Positions 56,351 through 64,000 of a DNA stretch of 64,000 nt are shown one piece after another. Source of the stretch: Janibacter melonis (GTDB lineage: Bacteria; Actinomycetota; Actinomycetes; Actinomycetales; Dermatophilaceae); the NCBI RefSeq assembly GCF_020567375.1, contig NZ_JAJBZM010000001.1, positions 851,935 through 915,934 on the forward strand, written 5' to 3'. How positions within the stretch are numbered: position 1 is the stretch's first letter; each line of letters begins with the position of its first letter. A program made the translations under genes and the position numbers. The notes beneath the pieces were generated by a model. The model worked only from the letters and a program-made list of their open reading frames with translations. It ran no database searches and was not told the origin of the DNA.

Positions 56351-56713
56351 TCAGACCGCGGCGGCCCGACGTCGGGCCGGCACGACAGGCCGCTCGGCGG
56401 CGGTCTGCTCGAGGATGATCCGGCGTCGGCCGGCTCGCAGGAGGAGGCGGCGGGTGCGCTCGTCGACGCCGACGACGCGCAGCCGGCGACCGTGCTCGGC
56501 CGCGCGGACGTGGGCGGCGACGAGGGTGGCCATCCCGGCGGGGTCGAGGACCCCGGAGGCGCTCATGTCGAGCAGGATCGGGCCCTCGCCGCTGCGGATG
56601 AGGCTGGCGAGCTCGTCGCGCACGTCGGGTGCCGTCGCGCGCGAGAGCGGGACCTGCACCCGGACACGGCTGCTGCCGCCCCCGACCGGGACGAGGCTGG
56701 CGATGCTGCTCAT
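56351..56713 (-). CDS. STAS-domain protein with altered phospho-site
   Basis: 120 aa, a single STAS (anti-sigma factor antagonist-like) domain: RVRVQVPLSRATAPDVRDELASLIRSGEGPILLDMSASGVLDPAGMATLVAAHVRAAEHGRRLRVVGVDERTRRLL. The usual D-S-S-G-L phospho-acceptor region reads DPAGM, so the regulated Ser seems to be missing. No anti-sigma kinase is next to it. ATG 56713 is preferred over 56716 because GGGAG then has usable spacing; a longer in-frame GTG start exists upstream. Confidence 0.75.
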   Translation of the reverse strand: MSSIASLVPVGGGSSRVRVQVPLSRATAPDVRDELASLIRSGEGPILLDMSASGVLDPAGMATLVAAHVRAAEHGRRLRVVGVDERTRRLLLRAGRRRIILEQTAAERPVVPARRRAAAV

Positions 56714-56891
56714 CATGCTCCCTGCCGGCGCCGCCCCCGCGGCGCCTGTCACGAACTATGACGCGTGAGCAGCCCGATCGGTTGGCACCTCGCCGTCACG
56801 ATCGGGTCACGACCCATGGGTCACATGAGTCGAGGTCGACCGGCTCACCTGCGTCGACGTCGACCGGCCCGCGCTCTGCGACGATGGCGAC

Positions 56892-57524
56892 ATGGTCCAC
56901 CTGACGAAGATCTACACGCGCACCGGCGACGACGGCACGACGGCGCTCGGCGACTTCGGTCGCACGCGCAAGACCGACCCGCGCCTGGCCGCCTACGCCG
57001 ACACCAACGAGGCGAACGCCGCGATCGGCGTGGCGCTGGCGTCCGGCGAGCTGCCGCAGGACGTGCGCGCGACGCTCCTGCGCGTGCAGAACGACCTCTT
57101 CGACTGCGGCGCCGACCTCTCGACCCCGCTCGCCACCGACCCGGAGCACCCACCGCTGCGGGTCCTGCAGCAGTGGGTCGACGAGCTCGAGGCCGACTGC
57201 GACACCTACCTCGAGCGGCTCGAGCCGCTGCGCTCCTTCATCCTGCCCGGCGGCAGCGTCGCCTCGGCTCACCTCCACGTCGCGACGACGGTCGTGCGGC
57301 GCGCCGAGCGCTCGGCCTGGGCCGCGGTCGAGGAGCACGGCACCGAGCCGGGCGAGGGTCGGGGCAGCGGCGGGATCAACCTCGTCGCGGTGACCTACCT
57401 CAACCGCCTGTCGGACCTGCTCTTCGTGCTCGCCCGGGTGGCCAACCTCGAGGCCGGCGGTGACGTGCTGTGGCAGCCCGGCGGCGGCCGGTCGCAGGAG
57501 CCCGAGCGGGTCAGGCGACGTTGA
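56892..57524 (+). CDS. Cob(I)alamin adenosyltransferase, PduO type
   Basis: 210 aa. It makes adenosylcobalamin, the cofactor of the neighbouring mutase. IYTRTGDDGTTALGDFGRTRKTDPRLAAYADTNEANAAIGVAL is the PduO ATP-binding start; RSFILPGGSVASAHLHVATTVVRRAERSAW and TYLNRLSDLLFVLARVAN are the other conserved blocks. ATG 56892 has GACGAT 6 bases upstream, a weak leaderless candidate. It is tail to tail with the DUF2550 gene, overlapping by 14 bp. Confidence 0.95.
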   Translation: MVHLTKIYTRTGDDGTTALGDFGRTRKTDPRLAAYADTNEANAAIGVALASGELPQDVRATLLRVQNDLFDCGADLSTPLATDPEHPPLRVLQQWVDELEADCDTYLERLEPLRSFILPGGSVASAHLHVATTVVRRAERSAWAAVEEHGTEPGEGRGSGGINLVAVTYLNRLSDLLFVLARVANLEAGGDVLWQPGGGRSQEPERVRRR

Positions 57525-57942
57525 CGTCGCGCCCGGGGGGCGAGGACTCCAGCCACGAGCGCATGGCCATGTAGATGCCGCGCTCGACGGCGAGGGGCGT
57601 GGGCTCGCTCGTCGTGTGGTCGCCGACGTCGACACGCAGCGCGCCGACGAGACCCGGGATGGTGATGCGCTCCTCGGCGGGGGTCGACAGCTCGAGGTGG
57701 GCGCGGTCCCACTCGAGCCCGGGCCGGCGCCGGGTCGAGACGACGGGGTACCACGAGAGGGTCTGGGGCCCCAGACGCAGCAGGCCCAGACGCCACCGGC
57801 GCCCGTCGCGGCTGACCGCGGCGAGCGCCAGGGGGTAGCCGCCGGAGATGGCCCGGCGGCGCAGGACGAGTCCTGCGAAGAGGAGGACGACGAGGAGCAG
57901 CGCGAGACCCAGGACCAGCTCGGCGACCTGGAGCGCGCTCAC
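57511..57942 (-). CDS. DUF2550 membrane protein
   Basis: 143 aa. One N-terminal helix (LVLGLALLLVVLLFAGLVL), then a basic soluble part with RRWRLGLLRLGPQTLSWYPVVSTRRRPGLEW and the C-terminal SPPGRDVNVA. DUF2550 genes are commonly next to atpC in actinobacteria; the function is unknown. The GTG start at 57942 lies 12 bases after the atpC stop, so it is probably co-transcribed. Confidence 0.88.
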   Translation of the reverse strand: MSALQVAELVLGLALLLVVLLFAGLVLRRRAISGGYPLALAAVSRDGRRWRLGLLRLGPQTLSWYPVVSTRRRPGLEWDRAHLELSTPAEERITIPGLVGALRVDVGDHTTSEPTPLAVERGIYMAMRSWLESSPPGRDVNVA

Positions 57943-57954
57943 GACGTCGTCAGA

Positions 57955-58218
57955 TCAACGAGTCGTCGTGGAGACGGTCTCGGCGACGATCGTCACCGTG
58001 TCGTGGTCGACCGAGAGGAAGCCGCCGTCGACGCTCGCGGTGCGCTCACCGCCCTCGGTCGTGATGACGACGTCACCCTCGACGAGGACGCCGAGGAGGG
58101 GCGTGTGACCCGGCATGATGCCGATCTCGCCGTCGATGCTGCGGGCTCGGACCATGCGGGCCTCGCCGGACCAGACCTTGCGGTCGGCGGCGACGAGCTC
58201 AACGTTCAGGGCGCTCAC
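57955..58218 (-). CDS. atpC: F1 ATP synthase epsilon subunit, short form
   Basis: 87 aa. Only the N-terminal beta-sandwich domain is present: LNVELVAADRKVWSGEARMVRARSIDGEIGIMPGHTPLLGVLVEG, then VDGGFLSVDHDTVTIVAETV. The C-terminal two-helix domain (about 45 residues), which in many bacteria inhibits ATP hydrolysis, is absent. GTG 58218 has an AAGGA site 7 bases upstream, and TACCAT (58258-58263, minus) could be a -10 of its own. It is separated from atpD by two unrelated genes. Confidence 0.93.
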   Translation of the reverse strand: MSALNVELVAADRKVWSGEARMVRARSIDGEIGIMPGHTPLLGVLVEGDVVITTEGGERTASVDGGFLSVDHDTVTIVAETVSTTTR

Positions 58219-58293
58219 GTGGGAGTCCTTCGGGGTCGGGAGGGTTGTCCAGGGTCCATGGTACCGGCGCCCCGGGGGTGCGCCCGACCGGTC

Positions 58294-58806
58294 TCAGGCG
58301 ACGACGACGGACCAGGTGTCCTGGCCCTGCGAGATGCTCCACACGCGGAAGACCGACCAGCCGATCCACAGCCCGAAGAGCACGACCGCGGGCTTGGCCG
58401 AGATCCAGCCGAGCATCCGCTCGGGCGGTCGGCGACGCACGAGCGCGTACGCGACGTAGAGCGCGGCGAAGGCGGCCATCGCCATGAGCAGCAGGCCGAA
58501 GGGGTTGTACCAGAAGGCCCCCGCCACGTCGCCGTGGGCGACATGGACCCATGCACGCGTCATGCCGCACCCGGGGCACGGCATGCCGAAGAGGAGGCGG
58601 AAGACGCACGAGGGCCGGCCGGAGTCGACGTCGCCGACCGGCCACAGGGCGGCGATGCCGATGCCGACCGCGCCGACGGCGCCGAGCGCGATCGCGGTCG
58701 CCCGCGCGCTCAGGCTGTACCCGCGGGCGAGGTGGACCGGACGCCCCTGCGGGGCCGGAGGCCCCGGGGGGTTGGGGGGCGGTCCGCCCACGGGTGCGTG
58801 GGTCAC
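58294..58806 (-). CDS. DUF2752 membrane protein
   Basis: 170 aa. The N-terminal 25 residues are Pro/Gly-rich. Membrane helices lie near residues 38-55, 95-115 and 135-152. The DUF2752 signature [39 protein letters not shown], with three Cys (C, CPGC), is clear. The function is unknown. The GTG start at 58806 overlaps the TM2 gene stop as GTGA. Confidence 0.85.
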   Translation of the reverse strand: MTHAPVGGPPPNPPGPPAPQGRPVHLARGYSLSARATAIALGAVGAVGIGIAALWPVGDVDSGRPSCVFRLLFGMPCPGCGMTRAWVHVAHGDVAGAFWYNPFGLLLMAMAAFAALYVAYALVRRRPPERMLGWISAKPAVVLFGLWIGWSVFRVWSISQGQDTWSVVVA

Positions 58807-59306
58807 GGCAGCGGGCGTCCGTCGGCGTCGACCATCTTGCGGGTGGCGACGAGGATGACGTCGACGAGGGACCAGATGCCCAGCCCGCCGCACGTGAGGA
58901 GCTTGAGGACGCCGAGACCGGTCTGCCCGAGGTAGAAGCGGTCGACCCCGAAGCCGCCGACGAAGATCGACAGGAGCAGCGTGGTCATCCACTCGCGGCT
59001 GCTGAAGAGCCCGGGCACCTGCTTGGCCTGGAACCACTGGCCCTGCGGCGAGGTGCGCACCGGGGCGTCGCCCTTGAGCTGGCCCGACATCGCCATGCCG
59101 GCGAGGTCCTGGTAGCTCATCGGGCCGTACTCCTGGCCCATGGCCGAGACGTAGTACTGGCTGCGCGAGGCGTCGCCGCCGGGACCGCCGGGAGCCTGGT
59201 AGGACGGCGCGGAGCCGTAGCCCTGGCCGGGCGCCTGGCCCTGGCCGGGCCCCTGTCCCTGCGGGTATCCGTGCGGCTGACCGGAAGGCGGCGGAGGCAT
59301 GCTCAT
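58803..59306 (-). CDS. GYF_2 plus TM2 domain protein
   Basis: 167 aa. Gly/Pro/Gln-rich N-terminus (about 1-50), a GYF_2-like domain ([50 protein letters not shown]), then a TM2 domain: [53 protein letters not shown] with the characteristic GxxGxDRFYLG and DVI. TM2 proteins are small membrane proteins of unclear function, often tied to secretion or envelope processes. ATG 59306 has TAGGAT 7 bases upstream. It lies between atpD and atpC. Confidence 0.88.
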   Translation of the reverse strand: MSMPPPPSGQPHGYPQGQGPGQGQAPGQGYGSAPSYQAPGGPGGDASRSQYYVSAMGQEYGPMSYQDLAGMAMSGQLKGDAPVRTSPQGQWFQAKQVPGLFSSREWMTTLLLSIFVGGFGVDRFYLGQTGLGVLKLLTCGGLGIWSLVDVILVATRKMVDADGRPLP

Positions 59307-59313
59307 GCGCGTG

Positions 59314-59319
59314 ATCCTA
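59314..59319 (-). promoter_or_regulatory. Leaderless -10 of the TM2-DUF2752(-atpC) unit
   Basis: TAGGAT on the minus strand, 7 bases before ATG 59306, immediately after the atpD terminator hairpin. Confidence 0.5.
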
Positions 59320-59338
59320 TCTGGCGCCGGGCACTGCG

Positions 59339-59373
59339 AGAGCCCGCCCCCGACGACGTCGGGGACGGGCTCT
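59339..59373 (-). terminator. Terminator hairpin after atpD
   Basis: AGAGCCCGCCCCCGAC paired with GTCGGGGACGGGCTCT, one mismatch, 3-base loop. It begins 21 bases after the atpD stop, inside what would normally be the atpD-atpC junction. Confidence 0.75.
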
Positions 59374-59393
59374 GGCTGACCGGTGCTGCGAGG

Positions 59394-60872
<1,479 letters not shown>

Positions 60873-61775
60873 TTACTTGGACTCGGCGAGGGCGCTCGCG
60901 CCGCCGACGATCTCGGAAATCTCTTGCGTGATCTCAGCCTGGCGGGCCTGGTTCGCCAGACGGGTGTACATCTTGATGAGCTCCTCGGCGTTGTCGGTCG
61001 CCGACTTCATCGCGCGCTGACGCGCCGCGAGCTCGGAGGCGGCCGCCTGGAGGAGGCAGTTGAAGATCCGCGCGTTGACGTACTTCGGCAGCAGCGCGTC
61101 GAGGAGCTCGTCCACGCTGGGCTCGAACTCGTAGAGCGGGAAGATCTCCGACTCCTCGGGCTCCTCGACGCCGTCGACGACCTCGAGGGGCAGCAGGCGG
61201 ATGACCTCGGGCTCCTGCGCGACCATCGAGACGAAGCGGGTGAAGACGACGTGGACCTCGTCCACTCCCCCTTCGCCCTCGGTGTCCTTGACGAAGTCCT
61301 CGACGAGGCGGTTGCCGATCTCGCGGGCGTCCTCGAAGGTCGGCTTCTCGGAGAAGCCGGTCCACTGCGCCGCGAACTCGCGCTTGCGGAAGCTGTAGAA
61401 GTTCACCGAGCGACGGCCCACGAGGTAGGGGACGACCTCCTTGCCCTCGTCCTGGAGGCGAGCGACGAGGCGCTCGCTCTCCTTGAGCACGTTGGCGTTG
61501 TAGCCACCGGCGAGGCCACGGTCCGCGGAGATGATGAGCACCGCGGCCCGACGGACCTGCTCGGCCTCGCTGGTGAGCGCGTGCTCCTCGTCGGAGAAGG
61601 TCGCCACGGCCGAGGCCGCGCGGGTCAGCGCGCGGGCGTACGGCGTGGATGCACGCACGGCCTGCTGCGCCTTGACGACGCGGGAGGCCGCCATGAGCTC
61701 CATGGCCCGCGTGATCTTCTTGGTCGCGCTGACGGACCGGATGCGCTGCCGGTACTCCCGGATCTGCGCTCCCAT
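60873..61775 (-). CDS. atpG: F1 ATP synthase gamma subunit
   Basis: 300 aa central rotor shaft. The N-terminal coil ([40 protein letters not shown]) and C-terminal coil ([51 protein letters not shown]) are both clear. An acidic insertion ([13 protein letters not shown] and [20 protein letters not shown]) is typical for actinobacterial gamma subunits. Confidence 0.97.
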   Translation of the reverse strand: MGAQIREYRQRIRSVSATKKITRAMELMAASRVVKAQQAVRASTPYARALTRAASAVATFSDEEHALTSEAEQVRRAAVLIISADRGLAGGYNANVLKESERLVARLQDEGKEVVPYLVGRRSVNFYSFRKREFAAQWTGFSEKPTFEDAREIGNRLVEDFVKDTEGEGGVDEVHVVFTRFVSMVAQEPEVIRLLPLEVVDGVEEPEESEIFPLYEFEPSVDELLDALLPKYVNARIFNCLLQAAASELAARQRAMKSATDNAEELIKMYTRLANQARQAEITQEISEIVGGASALAESK

Positions 61776-61848
61776 ACGTTGCCGCCTCTCTGGGTCTTGT
61801 CGCGAAGGGGATGTCTGTGGGGGTGGCCGCGGGTGCGGCCGGCTGACC

Positions 61849-61877
61849 GGTCCGGGGGGGCGGTGCCCGCCCGGACC
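61849..61877 (-). other. Hairpin in the atpA-atpG gap
   Basis: GGTCCGGG...CCCGGACC at 61849-61877, just after the atpA stop, within a 108-bp gap that is long for this operon. It may attenuate or protect mRNA; no T tract. The rest of the gap holds nothing I recognise. Confidence 0.4.
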
Positions 61878-61883
61878 TCGTGG

Positions 61884-63518
61884 TCAGCGCTTCTGGCGGA
61901 CGATCTGCTCCTGGTCGGAGTCGAGGGCGTCGTCGCCGTCCTCGGAGCTCTCGACCGTGGTGCCCGCGTCGCCCCGGGGCTGGAAGCCAGCCTTGAAGGA
62001 GTCGATCTCGGACTGGAGCGCGGACTCGGTCGAGTCCTCGAACTTGCCGGTCTCGCGGATCGCGTCGAGCAGCTCCTGCTTCGTGCGGCGCAGGTGGTCG
62101 AGGAAGTCGGCCTCGAAGCGCTGGACGTCCTCGACGGGGATGCTGTCGAGCTGACCGGTGGTGCCGGCCCAGATCGAGACGACCTGCTCCTCGACGGGCA
62201 GCGGGTCGGCCTGCTTCTGCTTGAGCAGCTCGACGAGGCGCGCGCCGCGGGCGAGCTGCTGCTTGCTCGCGGGGTCGAGGTCGGAGGCGAACATCGCGAA
62301 GGCCTCGAGCGCGCGGTACTGGGCGAGGTCGAGCTTGAGACGACCCGAGACCGACTTCATCGCCTTGATCTGCGCGGCACCGCCGACGCGGGAGACGGAG
62401 ACACCCACGTCGATGGCCGGGCGGACGTTGGAGTTGAAGAGGTCGGCCTGGAGGTAGATCTGGCCGTCGGTGATCGAGATGACGTTGGTCGGGATGTACG
62501 CCGAGACGTCGCCCGCCTTCGTCTCGATGATCGGCAGACCGGTCATCGAGCCCGCACCGAGCTCGTCGGAGAGCTTCGCGCACCGCTCGAGCAGACGCGA
62601 GTGCAGGTAGAAGACGTCACCCGGGTAGGCCTCGCGGCCCGGCGGGCGGCGCAGCAGCAGCGACATGGAGCGGTACGCCTCGGCCTGCTTGGACAGGTCG
62701 TCGAAGACGATGAGGACGTGCTTGCCCTGGTACATCCAGTGCTGGCCGATGGCCGAGCCGGTGAAGGGGGCGAGGTACTTGAAGCCGGCGGCGTCGGACG
62801 CGGGGGCCGCGACGATGGTCGTGTACTCCATCGCGCCGGCCTCCTCGAGGGTGCCCTTGACCGCGGCGATCGTCGAGCCCTTCTGGCCGATGGCGACGTA
62901 GATGCAGCGGACCTGCTTCTCCGGGTCGCCGGTCTCCCAGAACTGCTTCTGGTTGATGATCGTGTCGACCGCGACCGTGGTCTTGCCGGTCTGGCGGTCA
63001 CCGATGATCAGCTGACGCTGGCCACGGCCGATCGGGGTCATCGCGTCGACCGACTTCAGACCGGTCTGCAGCGGCTGGTGCACCGACTTGCGCTGGACGA
63101 CGGTCGGCGCCTGCAGCTCGAGCGCGCGGCGCTCCTCGCTGGTGATCTCGCCGAGACCGTCGATGGGCTGACCGAGGGGGTTGACGACGCGGCCGAGGAA
63201 GGAGTCGCCGACGGGGACCGAGAGGACCTCTCCGGTCCGCTTGACCTCCTGGCCCTCCTCGATCTTGGCGAAGTCGCCGAGGACGACGACACCGATCTCG
63301 TGGACGTCGAGGTTGAGCGCGATGCCGAGGGTGCCGTCCTCGAACTCGAGCAGCTCGTTGGTCATCGCCGAGGGCAGGCCCTCGACGTGGGCGATGCCGT
63401 CACCGGCGTCGGTGACGCGGCCGACCTCTTCACGGGAGGCCGCGCCCGGGTTGTAGGACTGGACGTAGCCGTCCAGGGCGTCCCGGATCTCCTCCGGACG
63501 GATCGAGAGCTCCGTCAT
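61884..63518 (-). CDS. atpA: F1 ATP synthase alpha subunit
   Basis: 544 aa regulatory nucleotide-binding subunit. Walker A is [13 protein letters not shown], with [49 protein letters not shown] and the signature [19 protein letters not shown]-terminal tail of about 30 residues ([32 protein letters not shown]) is acidic and longer than in many bacteria, as in other actinobacteria. The ATG has a GAGGAG site. Confidence 0.97.
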   Translation of the reverse strand: MTELSIRPEEIRDALDGYVQSYNPGAASREEVGRVTDAGDGIAHVEGLPSAMTNELLEFEDGTLGIALNLDVHEIGVVVLGDFAKIEEGQEVKRTGEVLSVPVGDSFLGRVVNPLGQPIDGLGEITSEERRALELQAPTVVQRKSVHQPLQTGLKSVDAMTPIGRGQRQLIIGDRQTGKTTVAVDTIINQKQFWETGDPEKQVRCIYVAIGQKGSTIAAVKGTLEEAGAMEYTTIVAAPASDAAGFKYLAPFTGSAIGQHWMYQGKHVLIVFDDLSKQAEAYRSMSLLLRRPPGREAYPGDVFYLHSRLLERCAKLSDELGAGSMTGLPIIETKAGDVSAYIPTNVISITDGQIYLQADLFNSNVRPAIDVGVSVSRVGGAAQIKAMKSVSGRLKLDLAQYRALEAFAMFASDLDPASKQQLARGARLVELLKQKQADPLPVEEQVVSIWAGTTGQLDSIPVEDVQRFEADFLDHLRRTKQELLDAIRETGKFEDSTESALQSEIDSFKAGFQPRGDAGTTVESSEDGDDALDSDQEQIVRQKR

Positions 63519-63611
63519 CTGTCTCTTCTCCTCGGGTGCCGGCTGTGGTGGGCCGGCGGTCGGTGTGTGGTGCGTGGGGTGGTGGGTGCGTCGGTCGAGC
63601 CCGAAGGGGGC

Positions 63612-64000
63612 TCAGCCGCCGGCCAGGTGGCGGCGGGCCTCGTCGAGACGCCGCAGGACGGTCCCGTCGACGACCTCGTCGCCGACCTGGACCCGGATGC
63701 CGCCGATGACGTCCGGCTCGATGAGCTGCTGGACGAGGATCGGCTTGCTGTAGATGCGCTGCAGCGCGGACGCGAGGCGACCGGTCTGCTCCGTCGTGAG
63801 CGGCGCCGCGGTCGTGACGACCGCGGTGAGCTGCTCGCGACGGGCCGCCGCGTACCGCAGGTAGGTGTCGAGCACGGTGTCGAAGCGACGCCCGCGCGGG
63901 GCGAGCACCGCCTGACGCGCCAGCCGGACGCTCTCCGGCGCGGCCTTGTCGCGCAGCAGGGTCGAGACGACCTCGGCCTTGCCTGCGGGGTCGCCCTGCC
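63612..64000 (-). CDS. atpH: F1 ATP synthase delta subunit (5' end missing)
   Basis: The last 129 or so residues of AtpH; the start is beyond the right edge. Family features are YLRYAAARREQLTAVVTTAAPLTTEQTGRLASALQRIYSKPILVQQLIEPDVIGGIRVQVGDEVVDGTVLRRLDEARRHLAGG, the usual C-terminal OSCP block ending in a short helix. It is 93 bases upstream of atpA; the gap contains one CGAAGGGG copy. Confidence 0.95.
   Translation of the reverse strand, partial: QGDPAGKAEVVSTLLRDKAAPESVRLARQAVLAPRGRRFDTVLDTYLRYAAARREQLTAVVTTAAPLTTEQTGRLASALQRIYSKPILVQQLIEPDVIGGIRVQVGDEVVDGTVLRRLDEARRHLAGG

Overview
The window is about 64 kb of very GC-rich DNA (roughly 70% or more by eye), densely coded, and comes from an actinobacterial chromosome. 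Gene content points to the Micrococcales, plausibly Intrasporangiaceae-like; this placement is inference. Markers are NucS mismatch endonuclease, two DinB-type proteins of the mycothiol-dependent class (DUF664 and MDMPI), the GlgE maltosyltransferase pathway, DUF2550 next to atpC, a DUF222/13E12 HNH protein behind a LexA-type SOS box, and many GTG starts and 4-bp GTGA/ATGA overlaps. About 60 protein genes are called. I saw no rRNA, tRNA, CRISPR, insertion sequence or prophage.

Layout. 1-14.4 kb is housekeeping: gatC-gatA (gatA cut by the left edge), a nitrilase-family hydrolase, SRPBCC and HIT proteins sharing a 30-bp divergent promoter, thiol peroxidase, ligA with a DinB gene, an acyl-CoA ligase, DUF4395, a two-component system, a GAP-family membrane protein and a MetE-like gene. 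14.4-16.1 kb holds a cluster of interspersed repeats followed by the SOS-box DUF222-HNH gene. 16.2-25.4 kb holds cysteine desulfurase-mnmA, uppP, a secreted cell-wall-type protein, etfBA, and a chain of YbjN, enoyl-CoA hydratase, methyltransferase and acyltransferase genes joined by overlapping codons. 25.4-37.1 kb is an alpha-glucan region: glgX, glgP, then the tight operon glgE-mak-glgB, with no treS inside the window. 37.1-42.9 kb holds an NlpC/P60 hydrolase, a YbbN-like thioredoxin/TPR protein, a lipoprotein-membrane protein pair and a Ser/Thr kinase.

42.9-57.5 kb is rich in acyl-CoA and B12 enzymes: MeaB, thiolase, methylmalonyl-CoA epimerase, SDR, crotonyl-CoA carboxylase/reductase, a 3-hydroxyacyl-CoA dehydrogenase with unusual domain order, an ethylmalonyl-CoA-mutase-type mutase and a PduO adenosyltransferase. 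Together with the crotonase at 24 kb these could make the upper half of an ethylmalonyl-CoA route. nucS, a DJ-1/PfpI protein and an aldo/keto reductase lie between them. 57.5-64 kb is the ATP synthase F1 region atpH-A-G-D, then a terminator hairpin, then a TM2/GYF gene and a DUF2752 gene, and only then atpC. The F1 operon therefore appears split.

Two themes cut across the window. First, at least fourteen genes have a TANNNT hexamer 6-8 bases before the start codon and no ribosome binding site, the geometry of leaderless transcription. Second, the octamer CGAAGGGG/CCCCTTCG occurs about 55 times by eye, where base composition predicts about 5-6, and it forms the base of several terminator stems. 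Other notable signals are direct repeats at exact 11-bp spacing upstream of three envelope genes (MtrA-like), a 31-bp dyad upstream of ccr, and several long nested palindromes between genes.
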